Assembly (NCBI RefSeq): GCF_027887165.1
Contig: NC_077228.1
Coordinates: forward strand, 425,853,535 to 425,917,534
DNA from: Monodelphis domestica
Lineage: Eukaryota > Chordata > Mammalia > Didelphimorphia > Didelphidae
Direction of reading: 5' to 3'
DNA length: 64,000 nucleotides
In this document: one piece after another, positions 33,136 through 44,160 of the stretch
Numbering within the stretch: the first letter of the stretch is position 1
Layout: every line of letters begins with the position of its first letter
The notes under the pieces: generated by a model
What the model was told of the DNA's origin: nothing
Database searches by the model: none
The model's input: the letters and a program-made list of their open reading frames with translations, nothing else
Translations under genes and position numbers: made by a program

Positions 33136-33899
33136 ATCATGGCATATGTATGTCATAATATTTGTAATATACATATTACTATATATCATCTATATCATTG
33201 CTAATATATGTCTAATATTATGCTATGGATATCACAATTAAGGTAAATGAATTGTATTTATGTGTACAAAGAGAGAGAATACTAACTACTACCAAGAACA
33301 GGAAAGAGCTTCCTATAGGTAGTGATCTTTAAGTTTCTTTGTCATGCTGATGTCATGTTCTTTATTCCCTGCAAAAGTACAGATGCATATGAATTATTTT
33401 TTTAGTAAGTTTTGTTTTTGCCTTTTGTTTTATAACACAGGTGTTTATGGAAACATGACATCATTACTTTAACTTAAGCCTCAATTTGTAACAAGGAAGT
33501 TAAACAGAAACACTCAATATAAAATGGCAATTTTGAACATATAAAAATAGGGAAAAAATTCACAAAATGACTGAATGTAAATTAAGAGAAGTGATTGAAT
33601 GGAGAATAATCTTTACATAAAATGAAACTGATGAATATGATATTCAAGATATGTATGAAATGGAAACAAAATTATATGTAGATAGTTTTCTGATATAGTT
33701 CATGATCTCCATATTAGAGGAAGTAAATATATTTCATTAACCATTCACTAGAACCATGTTGGTCTTCAGTTACTGCCATTTCATTTTTAGTGATGATTCA
33801 ATTTATAGTCTTGTAATCCAGTACATTTTTCATTTGATACTACTTATTTTGCAGTTATCAGCTCATGTCTATTCTTTCACATGTCTGAATTTCTGATAG
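33136..33899. other. Unassigned AT-rich sequence
   Basis: No repeat or gene recognised. Confidence 0.35.
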
Positions 33900-35215
33900 T
33901 TTTATTTTTGTCAGTACATTCATATAGTATTTTTAGCTATTCACCAGTTGGGTGTTATTTACTTTAATTCCAGTTCTTTATTTTTTTTCTATTTCTTACT
34001 AGAATCAGTACTTTTATTAATTATTGATTGATGAGTTTGAAGTCTAATATTCTATGCCTTCTTTAATATTTTTGCATTGTTTCCTCCAAATTTGAGTATT
34101 CAGATAATATTTGTCTCATAAAAGGAGTTAGGTGAAATGTATTCTTTCACAATATTGGAGAAAATATTAGTATTAATATCAATTTGCTTTTTTAGTGTTT
34201 TATAAAATTTCTTTGTAAATCAGTTAGGTCAGTGAATTTTTTGGCAGTTTATTTATACTTTGATTTTTTAAAAATCTGAGACTGGCTCAATACACCTATA
34301 TATTTTTAAAATTTGAATTAATTTATATTCTTGTATATGCTTATCCATTTCCTTTGAATTCTCAATTTTATTGGAATAGAGGTATGTAGAATAGTTTCAA
34401 TAATTGTCTATTTTTCTGTTTTTCTTTATTTAAAATTATGGTACTTTCACTTCTCTTTCTCTTTTTTCTGACTTTAGCTAATTGTTCATTGATTTTATTT
34501 ATCCACATTCAGAAGTCTCATAGGTAAATAAAATCTAATTTTGCCAAATATCCTGTCACCCTGACAGTTTGTTTCTTATTTATCTTATTTTTCCTTGTCA
34601 GGCTTTGAAAGAGGAATGTTAAGGTCTACTACTATTGTGTTAGTGTCAACACAGTTTTGCAATATACTTAGTTTTTCTTTAAGAAATTAGCTGCTATGAA
34701 ATTTGGTACAAATATATAGAATGTGCTATTTTTAATTGTTTATAGATTTTTTAGTCATTATAAAATTTCTTGTTTCTCTTATCATCATTTTTCTTGAATT
34801 TTTTCATTTTGTTCTTTGCTAACCTGAATCATTCCAGAAGTTCTTGGAATTATTTGAATGGAATGTTGACAAATTTGGTTTCACTATGCTCACCTGACTA
34901 AAGAGATTTTGACTTTTTGATTTGAAATATTTATTCTGGTCCTCTTTTCTTCGACCATTCATTTTTCCTACTCTGTTACCTTTTATCTGTCATATTACTC
35001 TGCTGATTTTTTAATGATATCTTTGAGTACAGTTCTTCTGATTAAGGACCATTTCTCTACCATATTTGATTGACTGAGATAGAACTAACCTTGTGGTGTT
35101 CCTCCTCCTGCCCTTGCTGGCTATTTTCTTTTATAAATCAGAGTTGAATAGGATATGTGTTCTTCTAAGAGTGAGAGTAACTAGTTGGGAATCCATTGCA
35201 AGTCATATTTGAGAA
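33900..35215 (-). mobile_element. L1 ORF2, antisense, ancient
   Basis: Reading as reversed L1 ORF2: CATTTCCTTTGAATTCTCAA, TAATTGTCTATTTTTCTG, CTGACTTTAGCTAATTGTTC, TACTATTGTGTTAGTGTCAA. Strong T bias on the plus strand matches the A-rich L1 coding strand. Very diverged, boundaries approximate. Confidence 0.6.
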
Positions 35216-35715
35216 GCCCCTAGGATTGGACTGAAATTCCATCTTTTAAACTCCTAATGTTTTCATCTTCATCATCTTCTAAATGATTAACCTTCTTTGA
35301 TCTCTAGGCTGACTTCAGAGGACTGGCTCCAAAGATATTGGAGAAATATCCTCTCTTATATGGATGATGAGACAGTTTTACAACTGGTTTTTATACACTT
35401 TTTTCCCATCTATCTTCTATATGGTTGTTGATTTCTAGACAGTTATAACCAATATTGCCCTTCCTCCATATCTTCCTTCTCCCTGACTCCATACTTCTCT
35501 ACCTCTGTCCCCTTTCTTCCCTAACAGGATTTTGCTCATCAAATTCTTGAGGCTACACTAACTCTGGACACTAAAAAAGTTTAAGTCTACAAGCTTATCC
35601 CAGGAATTACAGCCAATATAATGAAAGGAATAAAGCAGAGGTCCTTTGTCAATCCACAGGTTGTAGGTATGGGTTCCAGAAACAAGAGTACTAATGGAGA
35701 TGAATCAAGTAAGGC
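35216..35715. other. Unassigned sequence
   Basis: No gene or repeat recognised. Confidence 0.35.
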
Positions 35716-35719
35716 CCTT

Positions 35720-35810
35720 GAAGGCAATAACTATATGTTTATTTGTATTTATATCCTCAATGTTTAACACAATGCCTGGCATGGAATAGGAGCTTAATAT
35801 TGATTAGTAT
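35720..35810 (+). mobile_element. L2 3' terminus
   Basis: CCTTGAAGGCAATAACTATA, TTTAACACAATGCCTGGCAT and GGAATAGGAGCTTAATATTG match the sense L2 end. Confidence 0.75.
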
Positions 35811-36164
35811 AGATAGTGAGTTGGTCATTAATATTTTTTCTGGAATGGTGTGCATATGGTGAATTTTTCTTCTAATCTCTTTCTGTCATTGCTATTTTTA
35901 CTCCACAGGGAGGGTAGAAGGAAATTTTCTTATTTGCTTGAGATGTTAGAGAGGTGGGAGGAATTGCCCTCTTGTTTACTTGTTATTCTACCATTTTCAA
36001 AAGATTAATAGATCCTTTGCAAATTTTTATGTGCCATCCCAATAATTCTCTATTATTACCTAACATACTGAGGGAAATCCTCAAAATCTCTTGGTATTGT
36101 GTAGGAACTAGTGAAATTCCAGGTTTTCAGAATACTACTCTCTTGGTTCTCTTCCTACTTCGCT
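35811..36164. other. Unassigned sequence
   Basis: A 70-codon plus-strand frame at 35954-36166 has no recognisable domain; no other feature. Confidence 0.35.
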
Positions 36165-37300
36165 GATCAGTCCTCTTTCTCCTTTGCTGGATCCTTTTCC
36201 AGATTATTCCCTCTAGAAGTTGTTGTCCCTCAAGGTTGTTTACTAGGACTTCTCTCTTTACCTCTATATGACTTTACTTAGCAATCTCATCAATTCCCAC
36301 AGATTTACTTACCTTCTCTATGTTGATGATTTTCAAATCTATCTATCCTGCTGCAATACCTCTCCTGAACTCCAATTTTACATTTCCAACTGCCTTTCAG
36401 ACATCCCAAACTGAATTTCTAGGAGATATCTTAAATACAGTATGTTAAAATGGAACTTATCTTTCTCCTTAAACTCTCCCCACCCCTACCCTTCCTAGTA
36501 CTGTAGAAACCAACACCATCATATAAGTCTCTTAGACTTGCAACTTGAGTATCATCTTGTATTCCTCAATATGTCTCATTTCTTATATCTGATATTTTCC
36601 CAGGGCCTGTCAATTCCACATTTTCACAAGAAATCTCTAGTATATAGGCCCCTTTCTCTCCTCTGACATGCTATTATTATAGTGCAGACCCTCATCACTT
36701 CATGCATGAATTATTGCAATAGCCTGCTAGTGCCTATCTCAAGGCTTTCCCCTTTTCAATCCATCCTCCATTAAGCCACTAAAATTAGTTTCCTTGATAT
36801 AAAACTGATCATGCAACCTCAAATCAATAAACTCCAGTGACTTCTTATTGTCTCTTGGATCAAATACAAAATTCTCTTTTTGGCTTTCTAAAAGCCCCCT
36901 CCTACCATTCTATTTTTCTTATACCTCACATGTACCCTTTGATCCAGTGACAGCCTTCTGGTTGTTTCACAAACAAGATACTATATCTCACAGTTCAAGG
37001 CATCTTCTCTGGCTGTTTCCCATTGCTGTAATACTCTCCTTCTTCCAGTCTCATTACTGACACTCCCTGACCTTTTGAAGTCCCAAATAAAATCTCACCT
37101 TTTATAGGAAGACTTCTCCAACCCTTCTTAATCCCAGGGCCTTCCTTCTGTTAACTATTTCCTACTTATCCTGCTTATGGCTTGTTTTGTTTGTATTTGC
37201 TTGCATATTGTTTTCCCACTTAGACTATATGTTCCTCGAAGACAGAGACTTGTGCCTCTTTTATATCTACAATGCTTTGCACAGTGCCTGGTAGTATGGA
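36165..37300 (+). mobile_element. L2 LINE, end of ORF2 and 3' UTR
   Basis: Sense L2 in order: TTGTTGTCCCTCAAGGTTGT (the PQGS-type block of L2 RT, damaged), TCTATGTTGATGATTTTCAA (the degraded ADD region), TTGCAATAGCCTGCTAGTGC, CTCCAGTGACTTCTTATTGT, CCCAAATAAAATCTCACCTT, GACAGAGACTTGTGCCTCTT, and the end GCACAGTGCCTGGTAGTATG. About 1.1 kb, the best sense L2 in the window. The 70-codon frame at 36848-37060 is within it. Confidence 0.85.
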
Positions 37301-38105
37301 TTGATTGGTCATCTCTCATTCCCATTATTTGACCAATCCACTCTTTTCTTTAATACTATATATTGCATGCTATACACAAAAATATAAGGAATTTTCTTTG
37401 CTGGGATATAAAAATAGCCTACCTGGCCAGAAGGAATAAACAAAATGAAAAGTTTTAGAAATATAAGTCTGGGATAGTATTATGATATAGTACTGAAGGG
37501 ATCTTAATTTCTCTGGACATTTGCAGGAACTCTTCATCCAAAGTGTAGCATTTTGTTGACTTTGCTTGCTATTTTATTCTCCATAACAATCGAGAACAAA
37601 CAAGGAGTTTGAATTTGATTCTTGCCAACAAAGAGTAAATGACTCCTGAGAATGAAAGAGACTTTTGGGAAAGTGACAGTCCCATCTTATTTTTCATTAT
37701 GGTGATGGCTAGGAAAGTTGTGCATGGTCTAATGTGAAATTCAGATTTCTAGAGAACAAATTTCAAAAGGTTCAAAGAACAGAGAATCTTCATGTCAAAA
37801 ATTCTACAAAAGTTATTCTAGGAAGGTATGAAAACCCCCCAGGAATGAAATTCCTAGATACCAAAGTAATAAATTCTGATTAGGAAGAACAAGAAGTCTT
37901 ATGTGAATGTATAGGAAACTTACCAATCAATTTGGATTTTAAAAATATTTACAATCTACAAGTAAGGAGAAATGAAGGTAGGAGAATAGAAAAGACTCAC
38001 CATAATCGATAGGAATAATATTTGTACTTCTAAAATTCAGTTTAAGATGAGACTGATGAAGAAAATTAAGAAAAACAAGAGGATTTTTACCTATATTGAA
38101 ATAAA
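37301..38105. other. Unassigned sequence
   Basis: No gene or repeat recognised. Confidence 0.35.
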
Positions 38106-38109
38106 GGGG

Positions 38110-38804
38110 TGTAGGAACATAGGGATAGTCTGGTTGCTAGGGTTAGTTGAAAGAAGGGAATTTTGAGACAAACCCTGGGAGAGGATTGTGGGTCAGAAAA
38201 GGAATTTTGGGAGTTTGAACTGAAAATCTACTGAACTTCACTTCATTCTTGGATTTTCCTCTGAGCTAGAAGTAGGTTTTTGTCTCTCTGATTGAATAAC
38301 CATCAAGCTAAAGGAGGGGTTTTGCTTTAAGAGATTCTCCCTTTCATGGAGAAATGTTTGACTTCTAGATAGAGAATTTATTTGGAGGAAACCATTTCCC
38401 CTGAGTCCTAAGATCATCTGCCAGAATTCCTCTTGGGCTAAGGTAGTCCAAAGCTTTCCATCTATAATTTTGGGTTACTTAGTGTAGCCAAACCAAGGTT
38501 ATTTCCCTTCTTTATTAGTGGGAAGATTAGGATAAGTCATATAGTGTGGGGAAGCATTTTAGGTAGCACATGGAGCTGTAGGCAGGGCCCAGAGAAGAAA
38601 CAGAAGGCTCCCCTTAAGCAGGGGACTTAAAAGTTGGGTGGAGTTAGTCTGAAGAGTACTAGGGTCCTACCTACCAGTTTTTCTTATTTCCTTTATTAAA
38701 TAAACTTTGTTTCCATAAGCCAAGGGTTTTGTGTTTAACTGGCCTACAGAGCTCCTAGTTGTGTTGTAACATCTAACATCCCTCTAGAAGAGTTCCCCAT
38801 TACA
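38110..38804 (+). mobile_element. Solo LTR with TGTA...TACA ends
   Basis: Starts TGTAGGAACATAGGGATAG and ends GTTCCCCATTACA, giving inverted TGTA/TACA termini, and is flanked by GGGG on both sides (38106-38109 and 38805-38808). A poly(A) signal lies in TTATTAAATAAACTTTG near 38696. 695 bp. Perfect flank duplication means internal proviral DNA was lost by LTR-LTR recombination. The family is different from the other LTRs here. Confidence 0.85.
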
Positions 38805-38889
38805 GGGGAATCAAAGATGGTATCAGACCATGACAATTTGGGTGAGATGAGGATAGTAGTCAGTGGAGATAAGGTGGAGCTTTTCAACT

Positions 38890-40510
38890 TTTTTTTGCTT
38901 CAATTTTGTTTGCTAAGGAGACTCATCTTTGAAAATTTAAGGACAAATTGAAAATGACTAATAGGCATTGATATGCAAGATAATTCAGAAAAAGACTAAG
39001 CACCTAGCTACCCTTGAAGATAACTAAGCCCTCATAAACAGTACTCTGGGTGACTGAATAGAACTGGCAAATGTATTTGTTGAGCCCTCTGAAAGATCAT
39101 GGGGAATAATAGAAATATTATAGGACTAAAGAAGGGAAAAATATCTTGATTTTGAAAGATGGTAAGAGAAAGAAGATTGAAGATTATAAGCCACTGAAAC
39201 TGAACTCTCATTCTAAGCAACATTTGAGAATGTTTTATTAATCAAGTGGTCAGAAAATATCTAGTAAAGGAAATAATTATCACTAAGAGTAACTATGACT
39301 CCATCAATAATATGTAATGTCAGACTATACCGATTTCCTTTTGCAACTAAGACTAGTAGATGAGAGGAATGCTGTAGATAGTTTTCTCCGATTTTATCAA
39401 GCATTTGATAAAGTCTCACAAGTTATTACAGGAAAAAGTGGAGAGATGTGGACTAGAAGATAGCACAGTTAAATGGATTAAAAATTGGTTGAATGGCTAG
39501 ACCCAAAGAGCAGTAATTAATGACCTAAAGAGATTTCAGCATGGCAGTAGGTCTCCAGTGGAGTGTCCCAGTAAATCTCTGCTCAGCCCTATGCTGTTTA
39601 AATTTGCTCTCAATGACAGACAAAGGCATAGATAGCATGCTGATTCAATTTGCAGGTAAAAAAAAAGCTGGTTGAGACAGTTAACACACTAATTGACAGT
39701 CAGTATCTGAAATCTAATAAGATCAAATTTAATAGGAATAATATAAAGTCTTCCTCATGTCCAGGAACATCAATTTGACAAATACAAGATGGGTAAGGCA
39801 TGGGTAGAAAGCAGTTTTTCTGAAAAATATCTGAGGTTTTTAGAGGACGGCATCCTCTTTAGAAGTTAACAGAGAAATGGCAGACCCCAAAACTAAAGCA
39901 ATATTTGACTACATTTAAGTGGTAAAGTATACAGGAATATGGGAGTGACAGTCTTACTGGACTCTACTGGAATCATACCACATATTTGGGTAACTGGAGA
40001 TAAAATGGTGGAAGATTTTCTGGAAAACCTTTTTTTTTCACTCCATACTCAGATGTGCTTCATTGTCAAGTGCATACTTAGATTAGATTCTTGAATTATA
40101 ATATTGATCTGCTGCTTTTTTTTTTAAATAAAACCTGACAGAAAAAAAAAACCTGTCATTTAGTGAATGGAGCATTATGTTCTGTTTTAGGAGACACATT
40201 TGAGCAAAGATATCAATTACTTGGACAGTGATAAGGGGAGGCAAGTCTTGATATTGTCATATCAAGATTAGTTGATGAAGACAAGACTTGGAATTAACAT
40301 GATAATTGTCCTCAAGTATTTGAAAAGTTGTCACATAAGGAAAAAATCAGGCTTGTTACAACTGGGCTTAGAGGGTAGAAGGAGGGTCTGTGCATAGGTT
40401 GTTAAGCAGTTAAGCACGATGTAAGAAGGAAAAACAATTTCCTAATAATTAGAACTAAGCCATAGTAGAATAGGCTAGATCAGGACCTACTGGGTTTGCC
40501 TTGTACCCAT
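38890..40510 (+). mobile_element. L3/CR1 LINE, ORF2 to 3' tail
   Basis: A long sense L3/CR1 copy. A frame near 39390-39510 reads like the RT domain-2 block (KAFDKVSHKLL-like, then ENWLNG-type sequence), followed by ATGACCTAAAGAGATTTCAG, GGTCTCCAGTGGAGTGTCCC and, at the end, GTCCTCAAGTATTTGAAAAG, TTTCCTAATAATTAGAAC and CAGGACCTACTGGGTTTGCC. Many stops. An A/T-rich interruption with two long T/A runs lies at 40025-40160. Confidence 0.78.
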
Positions 40511-40654
40511 TGTATATTTTCACGTAAAAAAATATGGCAAATTGTAGCGTATATCATAGAAGAAATTCAAATTCATGTATAAATTATCTGCCTTTCATCA
40601 TTCTGTGATTCTGATTTTCTTTTATAAATCATCACTGATTATATATTGTGGTAT

Positions 40655-40885
40655 AGGTGGCTCTGTGGATAGAGTGTTGGGCTTAGAGGCAGAAAGACCT
40701 GAGTTTAAATTCAACCTTAGGCACTTACTAGCTATGTGACCCTGGACAAGTCATTTAACTGTTTGCCTCAGTTTCTTCCTCTGTAAAGCAAGCTGGAGAA
40801 GGAAATGGCAAACCATTTCAGTTTCTTGTCAAAAAAACTCCAAACGGGGTCATGAAAAGTCAGGCATAACTGTATAACAATATAT
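40655..40885 (+). repeat. MAR-type CORE-SINE, full length
   Basis: Box A-like GTGGCTCTGTGGATAGAGTG (one letter approximated at its edge), box-B-like GAGTTTAAATTCAACC, CTAGCTATGTGACCCTGGAC, GCTGGAGAAGGAAATGGCAA, then CAAACGGGGTCATGAAAAGT and AGGCATAACTGTATAACAAT. The last part is the RTE-like 3' end. This is the best preserved MAR copy in the window. Confidence 0.9.
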
Positions 40886-40889
40886 ACAC

Positions 40890-41785
40890 TCCCACTATGC
40901 AAGCCTATGTTTCTCTGTCATCTGTATGGCTGATAGATCTCTTGAATTCGTTTCATTCAAAAACCTCATAATTATTAGATAAGCAACAATTTCAATTCCA
41001 TGTAGATTATACTTCTTTTTTGTTTCTAAATAATATCACTAAAGATGAACCCTTTTAAAGGGAGAAATATCTGGTCATTTAGGCATTAATTTTAAAAATA
41101 AAATTTAATTCATCTTTATCCTCATATGCTGTGGCTAGTAGATTATTCTTTTACGTCTGTTTAAGATAAGTGATAGACTAGTTTTGTGGATCTGCATTTC
41201 TTTGAATAGATAGGTGATTTTCATCCACTTAGTTTTTGTTTGGATCAGACTCTTTTCACTGAACTTTTCCCTCTTCTGGAGGTGGAACTGACAGAAATTA
41301 AAAATGGTTCAGTGACTGACATATCATCATAGGTTGTCCTACAATACAGTTTCTAGCAAAACTCAACTGTCACCAAGGTAATAGAATTGCTTATCTTTAT
41401 CCCAATAAAGTTTGAAATGCACCCAAATCAGTCTGTGGTATGTGTCCAGGAAGATTTTGAGGTGTTCATTCATTTAGACCTAAAGTTTGGATGAGGCTCT
41501 CAAAGACAAAAAAAAAAGAATGTCAGCACAGCTCATGGCGGCTCCATGTGTGCTAAATGTGTGTGATTGGATCAAATGTGCTTTCCTGATTGAGGAGCAG
41601 AAATTGTTGTGAAGGTGTTGAAGCACAAGACAGAGTCAAGAAAGTAAATAAAAAGGATATGATTTTTTTTTTTACTAATAAGCAATTTAAAACATTTCAT
41701 TCAGTTAGTTCTTCAGGAGATATTGCAATTTGATGTTTTTTGTTGTTTGTTTGTTGTTTTGCAAATGATATTACATCTATTATCA
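40890..41785. other. Unassigned sequence
   Basis: No gene or repeat assigned. 41535-41555 contains GCTCATGGCGGCTCCATG, a short imperfect palindrome around one of the few CpGs. Confidence 0.35.
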
Positions 41786-41787
41786 GA

Positions 41788-41948
41788 AATAGTGCCACCA
41801 AACTCAGATTTAAACAGCGCCTACTATGCCATACATAGTGATCCCTGTGGGCTATATGTTGACTTAAGACACTACATATTAACATTATCTATGTTCTATT
41901 GAATTTTTCTTTTTTTGTTAAATATTTCCTCATCAAAATTAAATTTTA
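41788..41948 (-). mobile_element. hAT non-autonomous element
   Basis: ATAGTGCCACCAAACTCAG end, then CATAGTGATCCCTGTGGGCT, CATATTAACATTATCTATGT, TTTTTTTGTTAAATATTTCC. It is the reverse-orientation relative of 48746-48920 and of the split copy at 5250. The 62-codon minus-strand frame at 41697-41885 crosses it and is not a gene. Confidence 0.65.
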
Positions 41949-42532
41949 GAAATTAAAAGTAAAATATTTCCTAATCTAGAACTTCCCCATTTTGATCAGA
42001 TTAAGATTGTACCCAAAAATGTTGCCAGATGCAACCAGTGTATTTGATAACTCTATCTTGGAGGAACTCACCATCTATAGGGAATTAGTTTTCCATTTAA
42101 GAGATTGCTCTTCTCTCTTATCAAGGCAAACTATTCTTGTGCTTTGAAATAGAAATGTAATCTGTGTAAACTATTTCTTATTGAAATAGAATAGGTGATC
42201 TGGGTGACACTATTACTTGTTGCTGCAGTGACTGGATGCTCTGGCTTGTGACCAGAGAACTGCTGCTGGTATGGGGACACACACCTGATGGTATTTAGTT
42301 ACAATGGAGGTAGAGGTACTACAGACATAGAGAGAGATACTGCCACAGGGATGTTGCCACAGGGGATTGCTCTAGATAGATACTGGGGAATGCTCTGGGG
42401 TTTGCCTACTGATCCCTACTGATGACCAGTAGATCAATATATTTCCTAACCTCCTCCTCCCTATTCCTTCCTCACTCCCTCCCTTAACTGCCCACTTCTG
42501 GAAGCCTTTTGATTTCCTCCCTCCCCCCTGAG
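41949..42532. other. Unassigned sequence next to an LTR
   Basis: No gene found. 42430-42530 is pyrimidine-rich (CCTCCTCCCTATTCCTTCCT). It could be leader-like DNA of the LTR element to its right, read on the minus strand, but no primer-binding site sits at the LTR edge. Confidence 0.35.
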
Positions 42533-43014
42533 TGAACTATAAAATACTCTAGTTTCCTTTCTCAGGTAAGGGGTTTATTGTGATAACAGGATGGGAAACT
42601 GAGGTAAGAGGGATGAGGGTTTCCCTAAACTATAAGGAGAATTTAGCAGGATTATGGAAATAATCAGTCTTGTCACAAACTGTGACAGAGAGACAGTTAG
42701 AGAGATGAATGGAGGACAACTGTTTAAAATCTTCTCTCTTTTCACAAAGCCACCATGAAAAGTCTCTCCTTCAGCTTGGCTTTCCTCCAACTCTTGGTCA
42801 ATCAAATCTCAGAAAGAGCAGAGGTTTCTCCCTTGGTCAGAGAACCCCCCAAACCAAGCCAGTCCGTACAAAGGTCCTCAGCCAGCCTCAACTGCCAACT
42901 CCTGGGAACATTCCATTTAGAACCTTCTTCTTGATTGACAGCCAGGTCCCCAGCCTTGGTTCTTACATCTTGGCTTGTCCTGCAAAACCTCTCTCTCTTC
43001 AAGTCTCTACCACA
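42533..43014 (-). mobile_element. LTR, copy 2 of the family at 10841
   Basis: TGAACTATAAAATACTCTAG to GTCTCTACCACA on the plus strand. Same length, orientation and poly(A) region as the copy at 10841-11313, with only scattered differences. Flanks TGAG and GCTT do not form a duplication, so either one end lies elsewhere or internal sequence is attached. Frames of 66-113 codons at 42575-43050 are repeat-borne. Confidence 0.78.
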
Positions 43015-43434
43015 GCTTTCAACTTACTTCTCTTCTGCCCCCTAATATAAATTATTCCTTTTCTTAGATTCTTATTGGTTCCTTCCAAGGCCTCTATAAA
43101 CAGACTCAGGCCAATCATCCAGAAAATGAAAAAAAAATTCCTTAACTCTACATTTCCCCAAAACTATCACCCATATTCCTTCTCTCTTTTATTGCCAATC
43201 TCTCACAAAACCCCCAAAACATTTCCACTAAAAATTACCTCTCATTCTTCATTAACCACTCACTTCTTGTCCCATGAAATAAGACTTTTGACCCCACACT
43301 TGAATGGAACTACCCTTTTAAGATTTCAACCATCTTTTAATTAAATAGAATGGCATTTTCTCTCAGTACATGAATTACACTAGATAATTTTAGATAAAAG
43401 GTCACATATTTTGTAAAAAAGAAATCCCAAAAGT
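43015..43434. other. Pyrimidine-rich sequence beside LTR, possibly element-internal
   Basis: CTTACTTCTCTTCTGCCCCC and later CTCTCTTTTATTGCCAATCT give a purine-rich minus strand, as might be expected of internal LTR-element DNA upstream of a 3' LTR. No gene is recognisable; an 89-codon plus frame at 43075-43344 has no domain. Confidence 0.35.
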
Positions 43435-43562
43435 AGTATGGGCTAAGCAATGGGGTTAACTGATTTGCCAAGGGTCACACAGCTGGGAAGTGTATGAGGC
43501 CAAATATGAACCCAGGATCTTCCATCTCTAGACCTGGATCTCAATCAACTTAGCTACCCCAC
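43435..43562 (-). repeat. SINE1-type tRNA-like SINE, diverged
   Basis: GCCAAGGGTCACACAGCTGG, GAAGTGTATGAGGCCAAATA, GAACCCAGGATCTTCCATCT and the head block ACTTAGCTACCCC. Same family as the next element but older. Confidence 0.8.
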
Positions 43563-43594
43563 TAAAAGAAAATATCTTGGTAATGTAAAAAAAA

Positions 43595-43797
43595 TTTTTT
43601 TAAACCTTTACCTTCCGTCTTGGAGTCAATACTGTGTATTGGCTCCAAGGCAGAAGCATGGTAAGGGCTAGGCAATGGGGGTCAAGTGACTTGCCCAGGG
43701 TCACACAGCTGGGAAGTCTCTGAGGCCAGATTTGAACCTAGGACCTCCTGTCTCTAGGCCTGGCTCTCAATCTCAAAATGAGCTACCCATCTGCCCC
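43595..43797 (-). repeat. SINE1-type tRNA-like SINE, full length and young-looking
   Basis: On the minus strand it starts GGGGCAGATGGGTAGCTCA (tRNA-like box A), has box B in TAGGTTCAAATCTGGCC, then TGTGTGACCCTGGGCAAGTC, ACTTGACCCCCATTGCC, GAGCCAATACACAGTATTGA, and ends in a TTTAAA/A-run at 43575-43600. TGGTAATGTAAAAA at its tail and TGGTGTAAAAA at its head suggest a target duplication straddling the edge of the neighbouring LTR. This is one of the least diverged repeats in the window. Confidence 0.92.
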
Positions 43798-43801
43798 GTG
43801 G

Positions 43802-43859
43802 TGTAAAAATTAAAATTAATGTCAAATTATAAAAATATTATATATGTATATATATATAT

Positions 43860-43908
<49 letters not shown>

Positions 43909-44150
43909 TCATCATTAGAAACCAAAGAACTATGAGGATACAAAATAAAGACCATGTGACCATGGCTGATTAACCATTTCAAAACCCCCACCTTGTCACT
44001 GCCATCAAGCTTGCTGCAGACCAAAAAGAGAGTGGGATCTTCCACAACCCTGCCTTATATCCCCTGTCTACAGGAAGTACTTAATGACCAGAAGTCAGTG
44101 GGCTCACAGGAAATGTAGTTATTTTTTAGGGTAAGATTTTCAAATATATA
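43802..44150 (-). mobile_element. 3' LTR of a minus-strand LTR element
   Basis: Plus strand TGTAAAAATTAAAATTAATG ... TAGGGTAAGATTTTCAAATA. Same family as 5401-5689 and 47292-47586. An AT/CA microsatellite has expanded inside (43836-43906). The low-coordinate edge abuts a SINE1 insertion; the high-coordinate edge abuts a GGGGGGAA polypurine tract on the minus strand, marking this as the downstream LTR. Confidence 0.78.
43836..43906. repeat. (AT)n(CA)n(AT)n compound microsatellite
   Basis: Lies inside the 3' LTR; absent from the sister LTR at 47292. Confidence 0.95.
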
Positions 44151-44160
44151 TTCCCCCCGA
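44151..44160 (-). other. Polypurine tract before the 3' LTR
   Basis: The minus strand reads TCGGGGGGAA directly before the LTR. Retroelements prime plus-strand DNA synthesis at such a tract. Confidence 0.65.

Noticed and set aside
10841..43014. The LTR twins as the two ends of one 32-kb provirus
   Set aside because: Far too long, and the DNA between is full of unrelated old repeats and separate LTRs; no retroviral genes.
43075..43344. 89-codon frame beside the LTR
   Set aside because: No domain, low complexity; probably element-internal or chance.
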